NCBI GenBank assembly: GCA_016235125.1
Contig: JACRLZ010000006.1
Location: 186,001 to 250,000, forward strand
Reading direction: 5' to 3'
Source: Sphingobacteriales bacterium
GTDB lineage: Bacteria > Bacteroidota > Bacteroidia > Chitinophagales > Chitinophagaceae
DNA length: 64,000 nt
In this document: in pieces, positions 18,735 through 27,398 of the stretch
Numbering within the stretch: position 1 is the stretch's first letter
Layout: every line of letters starts with the position of its first letter
Position numbers and translations under genes: made by a program
Notes under the pieces: model-generated
The model's input: only the letters and a program-made list of their open reading frames with translations
Told to the model about the DNA's origin: nothing
The model's database searches: none

Positions 18735-19235
18735 TCAACGTAGTGTGAAAATGATTTTATTGGATTTTAAATTCCCCTTCCACGAAGAAGACATATTTAA
18801 GGATGCGGGCGGGTCAAACTGGTTCTCATAATATGCTTCAACATAATAAACTCCTGCTTCAGCCATTTGAAACCGTTTTGACAAATTGTAGGTTGCCGAA
18901 TCACTCTGCCCGGGATGAAGGATAATAAATTCTTTACTCTCCCTGCTGGCATTGACCTTGGTTGAGAAGGGGATCACATTCATATTTTGATCTGTGACCT
19001 GGAAAGAAACCTCATGAGGACCGCCAGACCGGTTGACCAGGAAGCGGTTATTTATTACAATATCCTTAGCCCCTGTATTTTTCAGGATCATGGTACAGCT
19101 TACCTTCTCTTCTTTATTATATTCCGATTTATCGAGCTTGATCGTAAAGCTTAGATCCTGGCCATTCAGGTTTCCGGATGCAATAAGAAAGACCATAATT
19201 ACAGCGATAAGCGGATGAAGAATAATTCTTTTCAT
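18735..19235 (-). CDS. Secreted Ig-like protein of unknown function
   Basis: 166 residues with a signal peptide (LIAVIMVFLIASGNLNGQ). The mature part looks like a single beta-sandwich: SFTIKLDKSEYNKEEKVSC, MILKNTGAKDIVINNRF and GVYYVEAYYENQFDPP. This pattern resembles domains that bind or inhibit other proteins, or carry structural Ig folds. It ends 20 bases before the start of the next secreted protein and is likely its operon partner. No family name can be given with confidence. Confidence 0.7.
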   Translation of the reverse strand: MKRIILHPLIAVIMVFLIASGNLNGQDLSFTIKLDKSEYNKEEKVSCTMILKNTGAKDIVINNRFLVNRSGGPHEVSFQVTDQNMNVIPFSTKVNASRESKEFIILHPGQSDSATYNLSKRFQMAEAGVYYVEAYYENQFDPPASLNMSSSWKGNLKSNKIIFTLR

Positions 19236-19628
19236 GTATTCTAAATATTCTTGCCTACTCTATTCCCTTTTCGGCTAGCGGGTGCTTACTCTTTTAAGAG
19301 GGTTTTCAGCGTTCTCCCTGAATTTTGTTAAAAACCGGCGGGCATGCGAATTAATTTGTCAGCGATTCATACAGACATTAAATCCGGAGTTGATCCAATA
19401 AGGGGCGGAAACAAAAGAGGAGATCAGCAGTGCCACTTAATAACGAGAATATAGCCAGGCAATAATGAAGCTTTAATGCGCTGTTATAAATATAAAACAA
19501 ATAAGATCTTCAAACAATTATTTTTTCCTGCTCTGTAAGTGCTATTCAGCACAACAATAACCGATAAGAAACAACGAATTGTAGCTGATTTAGCCGCCGG
19601 AAGCGGATGATTTTTACTTATGCTGTTA
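19236..19628. other. Gene-free stretch of 393 bases
   Basis: I see no coding frame with family resemblance, no RNA gene and no strong hairpin here. The right part is A/T-rich. It must hold the promoter of the secreted-protein pair (reading left from 19235) and the 3' end of the cysteine synthase homologue transcript, but no clear TAnnTTTG box was found. Confidence 0.5.
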
Positions 19629-20690
19629 TTACATCCTGTGAATCCCCTCATATCCCAATAGCTCCACATCGGGGGTGATGTATCCTTCTTTCCCGGGCTC
19701 TTCTTTCATTAAATCAGTGCTCAGATACTTTTTATTGCTGTCGGAAAAAACGGTAACAACATTAATAGGTCTCTCAGAATTGTTTTGCACCATGATGGCC
19801 CCGATAAAATTAGCGCCGGAAGAAATACCTACGGCGAGCCCTAACTGATTCGCCAGTTTTTGTGCCATCAGTATAGAATCTCCGTCAGATACTTGTACAA
19901 TGGAATCCAGCTGATCAAGCCTGACAATGGCCGGAATGAATTCATCGGATATTCCCTGTATTCGGTGTGAGCCCACTTTGTGCCCGATCGAAAGTGTTGG
20001 CGACTCGAGTGGTTCAATCGGATGAATCTTTATTTTGGGATTTCTTGATAGCAGATATTTTCCAACACCCATGATGGTTCCTCCTGTGCCAACGCCGGCA
20101 ACAAATGCATCAGGAGTTATATCGATCGTCTGCAGTTGCATCCATATCTCCTTGCCGGTTGTTTTTTCATGTGCTTCAGCATTATAAAAATTTTCAAACT
20201 GGCGGGGGAGAAAAACATTCGGGTCTTCCGTTGCCATTTTTTTGCTTAATTCAATTGCTCCGAGAAAACCGCCTTCTTCTTTTGATACAAAAATTATTTC
20301 GGCTCCCAGGCTTTTGACGATGTGCATCCTTTCTTTACTTAACCAGTCGGGCATAACCACCCGTACACTATGACCCAACGCTTTCCCGATAGCGCTGAAA
20401 GCAATTCCCGTATTGCCGCTGGTAGCTTCCACTATCACATCACCGGGTTTGATATTTTCATTTTTATAGGCCTGTTCCAGAATATACAAGGCCATCCTGT
20501 CTTTGATGCTGCCGGTAAGATTATAGTGTTCGCATTTTACATAAATGCTGCGGGTTTCATTTTTATAGCGATAGGTTATTTGCAGCATGGGTGTGTCGCC
20601 AATGAGGTCCCACAAATGGCGGAACTTGTTTTTAAGCAAGGGGTCAGAAAAAAAAGCTTCCCATGAACTGTTGAAAATCTTATCGGCCAT
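19629..20690 (-). CDS. PLP-dependent cysteine synthase family protein
   Basis: Fold-type II PLP enzyme of 353 residues. Evidence: LIGDTPMLQI, the PLP lysine in NLTGSIKDRMALYI, the substrate loop VEATSGNTGIAFSA, the phosphate-binding VAGVGTGGTIMGVGKYL, and GISSGANFIGA near the end. The likely reaction is O-acetylserine (or related) plus sulfide to cysteine, but cystathionine beta-synthase-like roles occur among close relatives. I choose ATG 20690 (MADKIFNSSWEAFF); the open frame runs up through a repeat and even through the tRNA gene, so longer starts are artefacts, except possibly ATG 20771. It is the next gene after tRNA-Phe on the same strand. Confidence 0.88.
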   Translation of the reverse strand: MADKIFNSSWEAFFSDPLLKNKFRHLWDLIGDTPMLQITYRYKNETRSIYVKCEHYNLTGSIKDRMALYILEQAYKNENIKPGDVIVEATSGNTGIAFSAIGKALGHSVRVVMPDWLSKERMHIVKSLGAEIIFVSKEEGGFLGAIELSKKMATEDPNVFLPRQFENFYNAEAHEKTTGKEIWMQLQTIDITPDAFVAGVGTGGTIMGVGKYLLSRNPKIKIHPIEPLESPTLSIGHKVGSHRIQGISDEFIPAIVRLDQLDSIVQVSDGDSILMAQKLANQLGLAVGISSGANFIGAIMVQNNSERPINVVTVFSDSNKKYLSTDLMKEEPGKEGYITPDVELLGYEGIHRM

Positions 20691-20809
20691 ATCCCGGATT
20701 ATAGGGCGAATTAATATTTTCCCCTGGCTTTTCACCTGCTTTAAATCAGTAGCGGGACTGTAAAAAGTCATGCGGGGCGAAAAATGAAAAACCCAGACAT
20801 CTCTGTTGA

Positions 20810-20905
20810 CGTTTCTGTGGTGTGGGCCCCGATAGCCATCGGGGCGACCCGAAGGATTTAAATAAAAAAACGAAAGTTTTTCAACTTTCGTTTCTGTGGT
20901 GTGGG
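20810..20905. repeat. Direct repeat of the tRNA-Phe 3' end
   Basis: CGTTTCTGTGGTGTGGG occurs exactly at 20810-20826 and again at 20889-20905, where it covers the tRNA acceptor end plus the edge of the terminator. Between the copies lie a CCCCGATAGCCATCGGGG palindrome and the tRNA terminator. A tRNA 3' end duplicated close by is the classic trace of an integrase attachment site, here with only ~60 bases between copies, or of a small tandem duplication. Confidence 0.6.
20869..20892 (-). terminator. Terminator of tRNA-Phe
   Basis: AACGAAAGTT pairs with AACTTTCGTT across a four-base loop; on the minus strand it is followed by a run of seven T. It starts five bases past the tRNA 3' end. Confidence 0.85.
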
Positions 20906-20969
20906 GCGGGATCGAACCGCCGACACAAGGATTTTCAGTCCTTTGCTCTACCGACTGAGCTACCGCACC
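20897..20969 (-). tRNA. tRNA-Phe (anticodon GAA)
   Basis: Read on the minus strand it folds as a 73-base cloverleaf: acceptor GGTGCGG, D arm GCTC/GAGC, anticodon arm AAGGA-CTGAAAA-TCCTT with anticodon GAA, five-base variable loop, T arm GGCGG-TTCGATC-CCGCC, then CCACACC and discriminator A. CCA is not encoded. One acceptor pair is a mismatch (C5 with A68). The same 3' sequence is duplicated ~79 bases downstream, so the 3' strand may have been exchanged by recombination. Confidence 0.95.
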
Positions 20970-20987
20970 ATAATTCTTATTGGGCTG

Positions 20988-20995
20988 CAAAAATA
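20988..20995 (-). promoter_or_regulatory. Probable -7 box of tRNA-Phe
   Basis: On the minus strand TATTTTTG matches TAnnTTTG, 18 bases before the tRNA 5' end, a sensible distance for a short leader. A -33 TTTG at the standard spacing is not clear. Confidence 0.4.
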
Positions 20996-21040
20996 AGGCT
21001 GTCTGCCTTAAATAGGAAATCTTATCATTGAAACTTTGTA

Positions 21041-21064
21041 TCTCTCCTTTAGGGGTTGGGGGTT
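21041..21064. repeat. Dispersed CCTTTAGGGG repeat at the recQ 3' end
   Basis: TCTCCTTTAGGGGTTGGGGG, the same element type as at 1566-1687. It touches the recQ stop codon (21063-21065). Confidence 0.5.
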
Positions 21065-23357
21065 ACATCCCATACTCACTTAGGAACTTAATCCGCATGA
21101 TCTTCAATTGCTCCCAGTTGAAATTATACTCTGCCAGTTCTTCCTGGGCCACCTGCAGGGATGATGTTTCTGAACCCTTGAAATATTCAATGATCTCATC
21201 CTGGTCTTCTTCATCCAGCATTTCATCAATGGCATAGTTCAGGTTGAGTTTGGTACCGCTGGCAGCGATGGTTTCCATTTCTTCCAGCATTTCATCCATC
21301 CGCCATCCTTTGTTTTTGGCAATGGTTTCGAGAGAGACTTTTTTATCGGTGTTCTGGATGATATAAACCTTGTTGCCGCTTTTATTTACCACACTCTTCA
21401 TCACAAAATCATCAGGCCGTTCAATATTATTTTCTTCCACATATTTTGAAATCAGGTCAACAAAAGGCCTTCCGAATTTTATCGCCTTGCCCTTACTCAC
21501 TCCCTGGCATTTTTCCAATCCTTCCATAGTGATGGGATAGAAAGTTGCCATATCCTGCAAGGATGCTTCAAGGAAAATGACAAATGGCGGTAAACCTTTT
21601 TTCTTTGCTTCTTTCTGGCGAAGCTCCATCAGCATTTCAAACAATCTTTCATCAGACGCAGCTCCGCTGTTAGCCTCACTTCCCTCCTCATCATCAGCAT
21701 TGGCATCATCGTACAAATGATTCAGGATGATCTTGAATGATTTTGGTTTTTTCAGAAAGACTTCCCCGTTTTTGGTGAACTTCAACACGCCGTATTCTTC
21801 AATATCTTTTTTAATTAATCCCTCAAGCAATAGCTGACGAATGAGTGAATTCCAGAAATGAGCATCCCTGTCATTACCACTGGCAAATGCATTGACATTT
21901 TCATGGCGGAACATTTGTATTTGCGGCGTTAGCTTTCCTGTGATGATCTGCACCACATACTCTGTGGCAAATCTTTCATCCAGTTCTTTGATGGCCTTCA
22001 GTACCAGCACTGCTTCTTCTTTTGCTTCTACTTTTTCCTTGGGGTGCTTGCAGTTGTCGCAATGACCGCAATTGGCCTTTTCATATTCTTCACCAAAATA
22101 ACTGAGCAATACTTTGCGGCGGCAAACACCGCTTTCGGCAAAAGCAACTGTCTCGTTAATCAGTTGTGCACCAACCTCTCTTTCACTGAGCGGCTTATCC
22201 CGCATCAGGTGTTCCAGCTTGCTTACATCTTTATGTGAATAATAAAGAATGCATTTCCCTTCCAGTCCGTCACGACCCGCTCTTCCTGTTTCCTGGTAAT
22301 AGTTTTCTATTGATTTGGGAATATTGTAGTGAATGACGAAACGGATGTCGGGCTTATCAATTCCCATCCCGAAAGCAATGGTGGCACAGATAACCTGTAC
22401 ATCTTCGTTCAAAAACTGGTCTTGTCTTTCGGTGCGGAGCTTACCATCAAGTCCCGCATGATATGCAACGGCTTTGATCCCATTCGCCATCAAAATATCG
22501 GCAAGCTCTTCAGTTGTTTTCCTGTTGAGTGTATAAATAATGCCACTCTTGTTTTTCATGCCCTTGATAAAGCGGACTATATGTTCATCGGTTTGTGCTT
22601 TTTTGATCTTGGGCAGTATTTCATAAAAAAGATTGGGCCGGTTGAATGAAGAAATAAAAATATTGGGTTCTCTTAAATCAAGATTTTTGATGATATCGCT
22701 TTGAACTTTCGGAGTGGCGGTTGCCGTCAGCGCCATCGCCGGCACATCGGGGTTTATCTGTATCATCATCTCCCGCAGCCTTCTGTATTCAGGGCGGAAA
22801 TCATGCCCCCATTCTGAAATACAATGGGCTTCATCCACGGCAAAAAAAGAAATCTTCAGGTCAGAAAAGAATTCAAGGTTTTCCTGCTTGGTCAGCGTTT
22901 CGGGAGCCACGTAAAGCATTTTTGTTTTGCCGGTAAGCAGATCATCATGCACTTCTTTTATTTCTTTTCTGGAAAGAGTTGAGTTGAGAAAATGCGCCAC
23001 TTCATCATTACTGCTGTAACCCCGAACAAGGTCTACCTGGTTTTTCATTAACGCAATCAGCGGGGAAACAATAATGGCTACTCCTTCACTTACGATTGCC
23101 GGCAATTGGTAACAAAGACTCTTGCCCCCTCCGGTTGGCATGATGACAAATGTATCATGTCCTGCCAGTAATGATTCAATCGCTTTTTCCTGTGTGCCTT
23201 TGAATTTATCGAAACCAAAATGTTCCTGGAGAGCTTTATGCAGATTAACCCGATAGCTATCGGGTTTTTTCTTTGAAGAAGTCTCCTTAACCTTTACCGG
23301 TTTTCCATTGGTCGGCTGAACTTTTTTTGCAGCCGGTTTTTTTGTTGATGTTCCCAT
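21063..23357 (-). CDS. recQ: RecQ-family ATP-dependent DNA helicase
   Basis: 764-residue 3'-5' helicase for recombination and fork repair. Residues 1-33 form a Lys-rich tail. Walker A is MPTGGGKS (Lys79), motif II is VDEAHCISEWGHDFR, and motif VI is QETGRAGRDG. The RecQ zinc site has four Cys (CRRKVLLSYFGEEYEKANC then GHCDNCKHP). An RQC winged helix follows, then an HRDC-like part (ATFYPITMEGLEKCQGVSKG) and an extra acidic C-terminal domain seen in Bacteroidota RecQ. It is somewhat longer than E. coli RecQ (about 610) because of the two tails. The upstream region (23358-23743) is shared with the divergent kdsD. Confidence 0.93.
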   Translation of the reverse strand: MGTSTKKPAAKKVQPTNGKPVKVKETSSKKKPDSYRVNLHKALQEHFGFDKFKGTQEKAIESLLAGHDTFVIMPTGGGKSLCYQLPAIVSEGVAIIVSPLIALMKNQVDLVRGYSSNDEVAHFLNSTLSRKEIKEVHDDLLTGKTKMLYVAPETLTKQENLEFFSDLKISFFAVDEAHCISEWGHDFRPEYRRLREMMIQINPDVPAMALTATATPKVQSDIIKNLDLREPNIFISSFNRPNLFYEILPKIKKAQTDEHIVRFIKGMKNKSGIIYTLNRKTTEELADILMANGIKAVAYHAGLDGKLRTERQDQFLNEDVQVICATIAFGMGIDKPDIRFVIHYNIPKSIENYYQETGRAGRDGLEGKCILYYSHKDVSKLEHLMRDKPLSEREVGAQLINETVAFAESGVCRRKVLLSYFGEEYEKANCGHCDNCKHPKEKVEAKEEAVLVLKAIKELDERFATEYVVQIITGKLTPQIQMFRHENVNAFASGNDRDAHFWNSLIRQLLLEGLIKKDIEEYGVLKFTKNGEVFLKKPKSFKIILNHLYDDANADDEEGSEANSGAASDERLFEMLMELRQKEAKKKGLPPFVIFLEASLQDMATFYPITMEGLEKCQGVSKGKAIKFGRPFVDLISKYVEENNIERPDDFVMKSVVNKSGNKVYIIQNTDKKVSLETIAKNKGWRMDEMLEEMETIAASGTKLNLNYAIDEMLDEEDQDEIIEYFKGSETSSLQVAQEELAEYNFNWEQLKIMRIKFLSEYGM

Positions 23358-23743
23358 TTCTCTTTTATTTCTTCCGTGGAATGATCCCCGGACTTTCTCA
23401 CTGCTTTTAATCAGAATTTATTTAAGATACTTCTTTTTACCCGAACTCTGCGGCCATTCAAACTTTTTTTTATCCTTTTTTGATAGTGGTCAAATCGCCG
23501 GATAAAATTTCAGGGATTTACTTCCTAATAGCCGGGCTGTCAGAGGTTAATAAGAACCGTGCCTGGCGGGTTGTATAGCAGCGGGCAGCGAATTTACAGC
23601 AAGCGCCTCTTTTTCTGAACGCCATTTCGTTAAAATTATTCATAGTCAACAGACCATCGTCTGTTCGTTTCAAATACTCTAAATTTGCGCCCATTGCTTG
23701 CCACAATTCTGCCTCATGAGGCAGCGGTTGGTATAATATTTAT
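23358..23743. promoter_or_regulatory. Divergent recQ/kdsD intergenic region with two hairpins
   Basis: 386 bases with no gene seen. It contains AACAGAC-CATC-GTCTGTT (23648-23665), a perfect seven-pair hairpin, and a perfect 16-base palindrome CTGCCTCATGAGGCAG (23709-23724) just upstream of kdsD. TAAATTTG at 23680-23687 fits the -7 consensus for kdsD but lacks a good -33 box. The palindrome lies downstream of that box and could be an operator or a leader hairpin. Confidence 0.4.
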
Positions 23744-24706
23744 ATGTCGGTTTCAATAAAACAGGTTGCCCTCAAAACCATAGAGCTTGAAGCTCAGTCT
23801 GTTTCCGGTCTTTCTTCATTTATCAATGATGATTTTGAAAGGGCTGTACTGGCTATCAGCAACAGCAGGGGAAGAGTAGTGGTGAGCGGTATAGGTAAAA
23901 GCGCTGTGATAGCTCAGAAAATTGTAGCCACTTTCAACTCCACCGGTACTCCTTCTATTTTCATGCATGCGGCTGATGCTATTCATGGTGATATTGGTAT
24001 GGTGCAGCAGGATGATGTGGTCATCATCATCAGTAAAAGCGGCGAAAGCCCTGAGATAAAAGTGTTGGTTCCTTTAATTAAGAATTTTGGAAATACATTA
24101 ATCGGGATGGTGGGCAACACCGAATCATTTCTTGCAAGGAGTTCCTCTATACTATTGAATACAACAGTTGAGCAGGAGGCTTGTCCAAACAATCTTGCCC
24201 CCACCAGCAGTACCACCGCACAATTGGTAATGGGCGATGCGCTGGCCGTTTGCCTGATGGAGCTGCGTGGATTTCAAAGCGATGATTTTGCAAAATTTCA
24301 TCCCGGAGGGGCATTGGGTAAAAAACTTTATCTGCGGGTTTCAGATTTATACACCGGCAACGATAAACCAAGAGTGCAAAGCGGACAATCGCTGAAAGAA
24401 GTGATTGTGGAAATGACTGCAAAAAGATTGGGGATAACCGCCGTGGTGAATCACAAAGATGATCTGCTGGGCATCATCACCGATGGCGACCTGAGAAGAA
24501 TGCTTGAAAAAAATATTTTAATTGATAAAGTAAAAGCAGATGATATAATGACCAAAGAACCAAAAACAATTTCTGCTGAAGAGCTGGCCGTAGATGCGCT
24601 GGATCTGCTTCGCAAAAACCAGATATCACAATTGGCGGTTGTTGATGGCAAAAAATATCTGGGCATTATTCATTTGCATGATCTGATAAGAGAGGGACTG
24701 ATATAA
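23744..24706 (+). CDS. kdsD: D-arabinose 5-phosphate isomerase (KpsF/GutQ family)
   Basis: Interconverts ribulose-5-P and arabinose-5-P, the first step of Kdo synthesis for lipopolysaccharide. The N-terminal SIS domain (residues ~35-190) shows VVVSGIGKSAVIAQKI, the substrate loop ISKSGESPEIK and LAPTSSTTAQLVMGDALAV. Residues ~205-320 form two CBS domains (LGITAVVNHKDDLLGIITDGDLRR and ISQLAVVDGKKYLGIIHLHDL). 320 residues is the normal length. The nucleotide-sugar gene manC follows after 52 bases, so both probably serve envelope polysaccharide synthesis. Confidence 0.93.
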   Translation: MSVSIKQVALKTIELEAQSVSGLSSFINDDFERAVLAISNSRGRVVVSGIGKSAVIAQKIVATFNSTGTPSIFMHAADAIHGDIGMVQQDDVVIIISKSGESPEIKVLVPLIKNFGNTLIGMVGNTESFLARSSSILLNTTVEQEACPNNLAPTSSTTAQLVMGDALAVCLMELRGFQSDDFAKFHPGGALGKKLYLRVSDLYTGNDKPRVQSGQSLKEVIVEMTAKRLGITAVVNHKDDLLGIITDGDLRRMLEKNILIDKVKADDIMTKEPKTISAEELAVDALDLLRKNQISQLAVVDGKKYLGIIHLHDLIREGLI

Positions 24707-24727
24707 CCGGTGAGTTGATTGGAATTT

Positions 24728-24757
24728 CCCATTCACTACTCACCATTCACTATTCAC
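24728..24757 (+). repeat. Short tandem CATTCACTATTCAC-type repeat
   Basis: CATTCACTACTCAC is followed directly by CATTCACTATTCAC, two 14-base units ending at the manC start codon. It looks like a small dispersed or tandem element placed between kdsD and manC. Confidence 0.5.
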
Positions 24758-24758
24758 C

Positions 24759-25841
24759 ATGAACAAACATCATTACGTTGCAATAATGGCAGGCGGAATC
24801 GGAAGCCGGTTCTGGCCGATGAGCAGGGCTAATTTTCCGAAACAGTTTTTGGATATTCTCGGGCTGGGTAAAACACTGATACAACAAACCTATGAACGGT
24901 ACAGGGAGTTGGTTCCGCTGGAAAATATTTACGTTATTACTTCTGAAGAATATGTAAGCATTGTAAAAAAGCAACTGAAAGATATCCCGGAGGAAAACAT
25001 TCTTGCAGAGCCATCGAGAAAAAACACAGCGCCCTGCATTGCTTACATGGCCTTTAAGCTGTTGAAAAAAGATCCCGATGCGCTGATGATTGCAGCGCCG
25101 GCCGATCACCTTGTATTGGAAACCGAAGAGTTTATCAAAACAGCCAAAAGGGCTCTTGATTTTGTTGGTCACATTAATGCTTTGCTGACGATCGGGGTGA
25201 AACCGGTTTATCCAAACACAGGTTATGGATACATACAACATGAAACCACCGCTGCCGCCCCCGATGTTTTTAAAGTAAAAACATTCACCGAAAAACCAAC
25301 ACTTGAGCTGGCAAAAACATTTATTGCCAGCGGAGATTTTTTGTGGAATGCGGGCATCTTTACCTGGAAGGTGAAAAACATTATCGCAGCTATTGAAAAA
25401 TATGAACCGGAGTTGTATGAATTGTTCGCCCCGGAAAAAGATAAATTCAATACCGGACAGGAAAAAGAAACCATTGAAGCCATCTATCCGCAATGCACCA
25501 ATATTTCTATAGATTTTGCTGTAATGGAAAAGGCAGATAATGTATACCTGATCCCCGCCTCCTTTGGCTGGAGCGATCTTGGTACATGGAACAGCGCCTG
25601 GGATAATATGGAAAAAGACTATTTCGGAAATGCTGTGGTGGGCAAAAATGTGATGGTCGTGGACGCAAATAATTGTATGGTGCATGTGCCCGATAACAAA
25701 CTGGTGTTGCTGCAGGGTCTGAAAGATTGCATAATTGTGGATACCAAAGATGTTTTACTTATCTGTAAAAAAGACAAGGAGCAAGAGATAAAAGACTATG
25801 TGGCTGAAGTGAAGCGAAACAAAGGCGATAAATACCTGTAA
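24759..25841 (+). CDS. manC: Mannose-1-phosphate guanylyltransferase
   Basis: Makes GDP-mannose from GTP and mannose-1-P for glycans. The 360-residue protein shows the nucleotidyltransferase signature MAGGIGSRFWPMSRANFPKQ at the N-terminus, APADHLV, NTGYGYIQ, the FTEKP motif and FLWNAGIFTWK. It lacks the C-terminal phosphomannose isomerase domain found in bifunctional ManC enzymes, so it is monofunctional. It follows kdsD on the same strand; both feed surface sugar synthesis. Confidence 0.93.
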   Translation: MNKHHYVAIMAGGIGSRFWPMSRANFPKQFLDILGLGKTLIQQTYERYRELVPLENIYVITSEEYVSIVKKQLKDIPEENILAEPSRKNTAPCIAYMAFKLLKKDPDALMIAAPADHLVLETEEFIKTAKRALDFVGHINALLTIGVKPVYPNTGYGYIQHETTAAAPDVFKVKTFTEKPTLELAKTFIASGDFLWNAGIFTWKVKNIIAAIEKYEPELYELFAPEKDKFNTGQEKETIEAIYPQCTNISIDFAVMEKADNVYLIPASFGWSDLGTWNSAWDNMEKDYFGNAVVGKNVMVVDANNCMVHVPDNKLVLLQGLKDCIIVDTKDVLLICKKDKEQEIKDYVAEVKRNKGDKYL

Positions 25842-25909
25842 AAAATGTTACCAGAAAGTAGTAGCCCCGCCAATACGGGATTTTTATACTTTTAAGGATA
25901 ATTTCAGCA

Positions 25910-26632
25910 ATGGCTTCCTTCCCGGTAAATAATATTTTATTTCTCGACATAGAAACAGTGCCGCAGTTTTCTTTATATGCTGAATTGCCGGAAGACTGGA
26001 AAAAGCTTTGGGATCTGAAATCCAACTCTCTTCTCCGTTATCATGAAGGAGAAAGCAATGAATCGCTGTATCCCCGTGCAGGGATCTATGCGGAATTCGG
26101 CAGAATTATCTGCATCAGCTGCGGAGTGCTGCAGGGCGGTGGCGGCGACAGAAAAATAATCCTTAAAAGTTTTGCCGGGGATGATGAAAAGAAATTGTTG
26201 CAACAGTTTAGCGACATGTTAAACAAATGGGCGAATGGCGACCAAAAATATCTTTGTGCCCACAACGGAAAAGAGTTTGACTTTCCCTATCTCTGCCGCC
26301 GGATGATCGTCAATAATCTTTCCATTCCCTCCATATTAAATATATCCGGCAAAAAACCATGGGAAGTAAATCATCTTGACACACTGGAGTTATGGAAATT
26401 CGGCGATTTTAAAAGTTATACTTCACTGAACCTTCTGGCACTTACATTAGGCATCCCTACTCCAAAGGACGATATTGATGGCAGCATGGTATGGGAAGTG
26501 TACTGGAAGGAAAAAAATTTACCCCGCATCATCTCTTATTGTCAGAAAGATGTAGCCACCGTTGCACAGATATTATTGCGGATGAATGGCGAAGCATTGA
26601 TCAAAGAAGAGAATATTGAAATCAAACAATAA
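25910..26632 (+). CDS. Predicted 3'-5' exonuclease (PolB-like, DEDD)
   Basis: 240-residue nuclease of the RNase H-like DEDD fold, similar to the proofreading domain of B-family polymerases. Visible motifs: Exo I FLDIETVPQ near residue 10 (Asp and Glu), Exo II CAHNGKEFDFPYLCRR with the second Asp, and Exo III YCQKDVATV with Tyr/Asp. It has no polymerase domain. It is likely a repair or processing exonuclease. The stop lies three bases before the RidA gene, so these genes are probably co-transcribed. Confidence 0.85.
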   Translation: MASFPVNNILFLDIETVPQFSLYAELPEDWKKLWDLKSNSLLRYHEGESNESLYPRAGIYAEFGRIICISCGVLQGGGGDRKIILKSFAGDDEKKLLQQFSDMLNKWANGDQKYLCAHNGKEFDFPYLCRRMIVNNLSIPSILNISGKKPWEVNHLDTLELWKFGDFKSYTSLNLLALTLGIPTPKDDIDGSMVWEVYWKEKNLPRIISYCQKDVATVAQILLRMNGEALIKEENIEIKQ

Positions 26633-26635
26633 ATA

Positions 26636-27052
26636 ATGGAAAGAACAAATTATTCTTCCGGCGCAAAATGGGAGGATATTGTTGGCTATAGCCGGGCGGT
26701 GAAAATCGGAAACATCATTGAAGTAACCGGCACTGTGGCTGTGGACGATAGCGGCAATTTGGTTGGAGGAAATGATGCGTATGAGCAAACAAAATTCATT
26801 ATTCAGAAAATTGAAAAAGTATTAAAAAGGGCGGGAGCCGGCCTAAAAGATGTGGTGCGGACAAGAATGTTCGTTACTGATATTTCCCGCTGGGAAAAAT
26901 ATGGAAAAGCACACGGAGAATTCTTTAAAGACATCCGGCCCTGCACAAGTATGATAGAAGTAAAGGGGTTGATCGCTCCGGAATACCTGATAGAAATAGA
27001 GGCAACCGCCATAATTACCTCTGCTTCTTATAAGACCATCGGTTCATTATGA
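26636..27052 (+). CDS. RidA family protein
   Basis: 138-residue member of the RidA/YjgF/YER057c/UK114 family, in which the archetype hydrolyses reactive enamine/imine intermediates from PLP enzymes. Evidence: VEVTGTVAVD-like opening, RTRMFVTDISRWEKYGKAHGEFF, and the C-terminal EYLIEIEATAII. Some members lack deaminase activity, so the substrate is uncertain. Its stop overlaps the next start (ATGA). Confidence 0.88.
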   Translation: MERTNYSSGAKWEDIVGYSRAVKIGNIIEVTGTVAVDDSGNLVGGNDAYEQTKFIIQKIEKVLKRAGAGLKDVVRTRMFVTDISRWEKYGKAHGEFFKDIRPCTSMIEVKGLIAPEYLIEIEATAIITSASYKTIGSL

Positions 27053-27378
27053 ACATTGAATCTCTCCGTGAATATTGTTTATCCAAACCAGGCGCTGAAG
27101 AAACATTGCCATTCGGCCCTGATACACTCGTATATAAAGTAAACGGAAAAGCTTTTTTACTGACAGGTCTTGATAGCGAAGGGCTCCGCTTCAATGTAAA
27201 ATGTGACCCGGATAAAGCGATTGAGTTGCGGGAAGAGTTTCCTTGTGTGTTACCCGGGTATCACATGAATAAGAAACACTGGAATACAATTGTGGTAGAT
27301 GGTTCTGTTTCTTCCAAACAATTGAAAGAGTGGATTGATTGGTCGTACGAATTGGTGGCGGGTAAAAAGAAAAAATAA
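27049..27378 (+). CDS. MmcQ/YjbR family protein
   Basis: 109 residues of the YjbR/CyaY-like fold: CLSKPGAEETLPFGPDTLVYK, then FLLTGLDSEGLRFNVKCDP and GYHMNKKHWNTIVVDG with the usual HMNKKHW motif. Members are called DNA-binding proteins from structure, but the biological role is unknown. Start ATG 27049 overlaps the RidA stop by four bases, which implies translational coupling. Confidence 0.88.
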   Translation: MNIESLREYCLSKPGAEETLPFGPDTLVYKVNGKAFLLTGLDSEGLRFNVKCDPDKAIELREEFPCVLPGYHMNKKHWNTIVVDGSVSSKQLKEWIDWSYELVAGKKKK

Positions 27379-27398
27379 ATGGCGATATTTTTTTCCCT

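Noticed and set aside
20813..20990. Extending the cysteine synthase homologue upstream to 20990
   Set aside because: The added 100 codons run through the tRNA-Phe gene, its terminator and a repeat; the family start matches ATG 20690.
24750..25685. A 311-residue minus-strand open frame opposite manC
   Set aside because: It mirrors manC, has a random-looking composition (His, Phe, Cys-rich), and no domain. It is a shadow.
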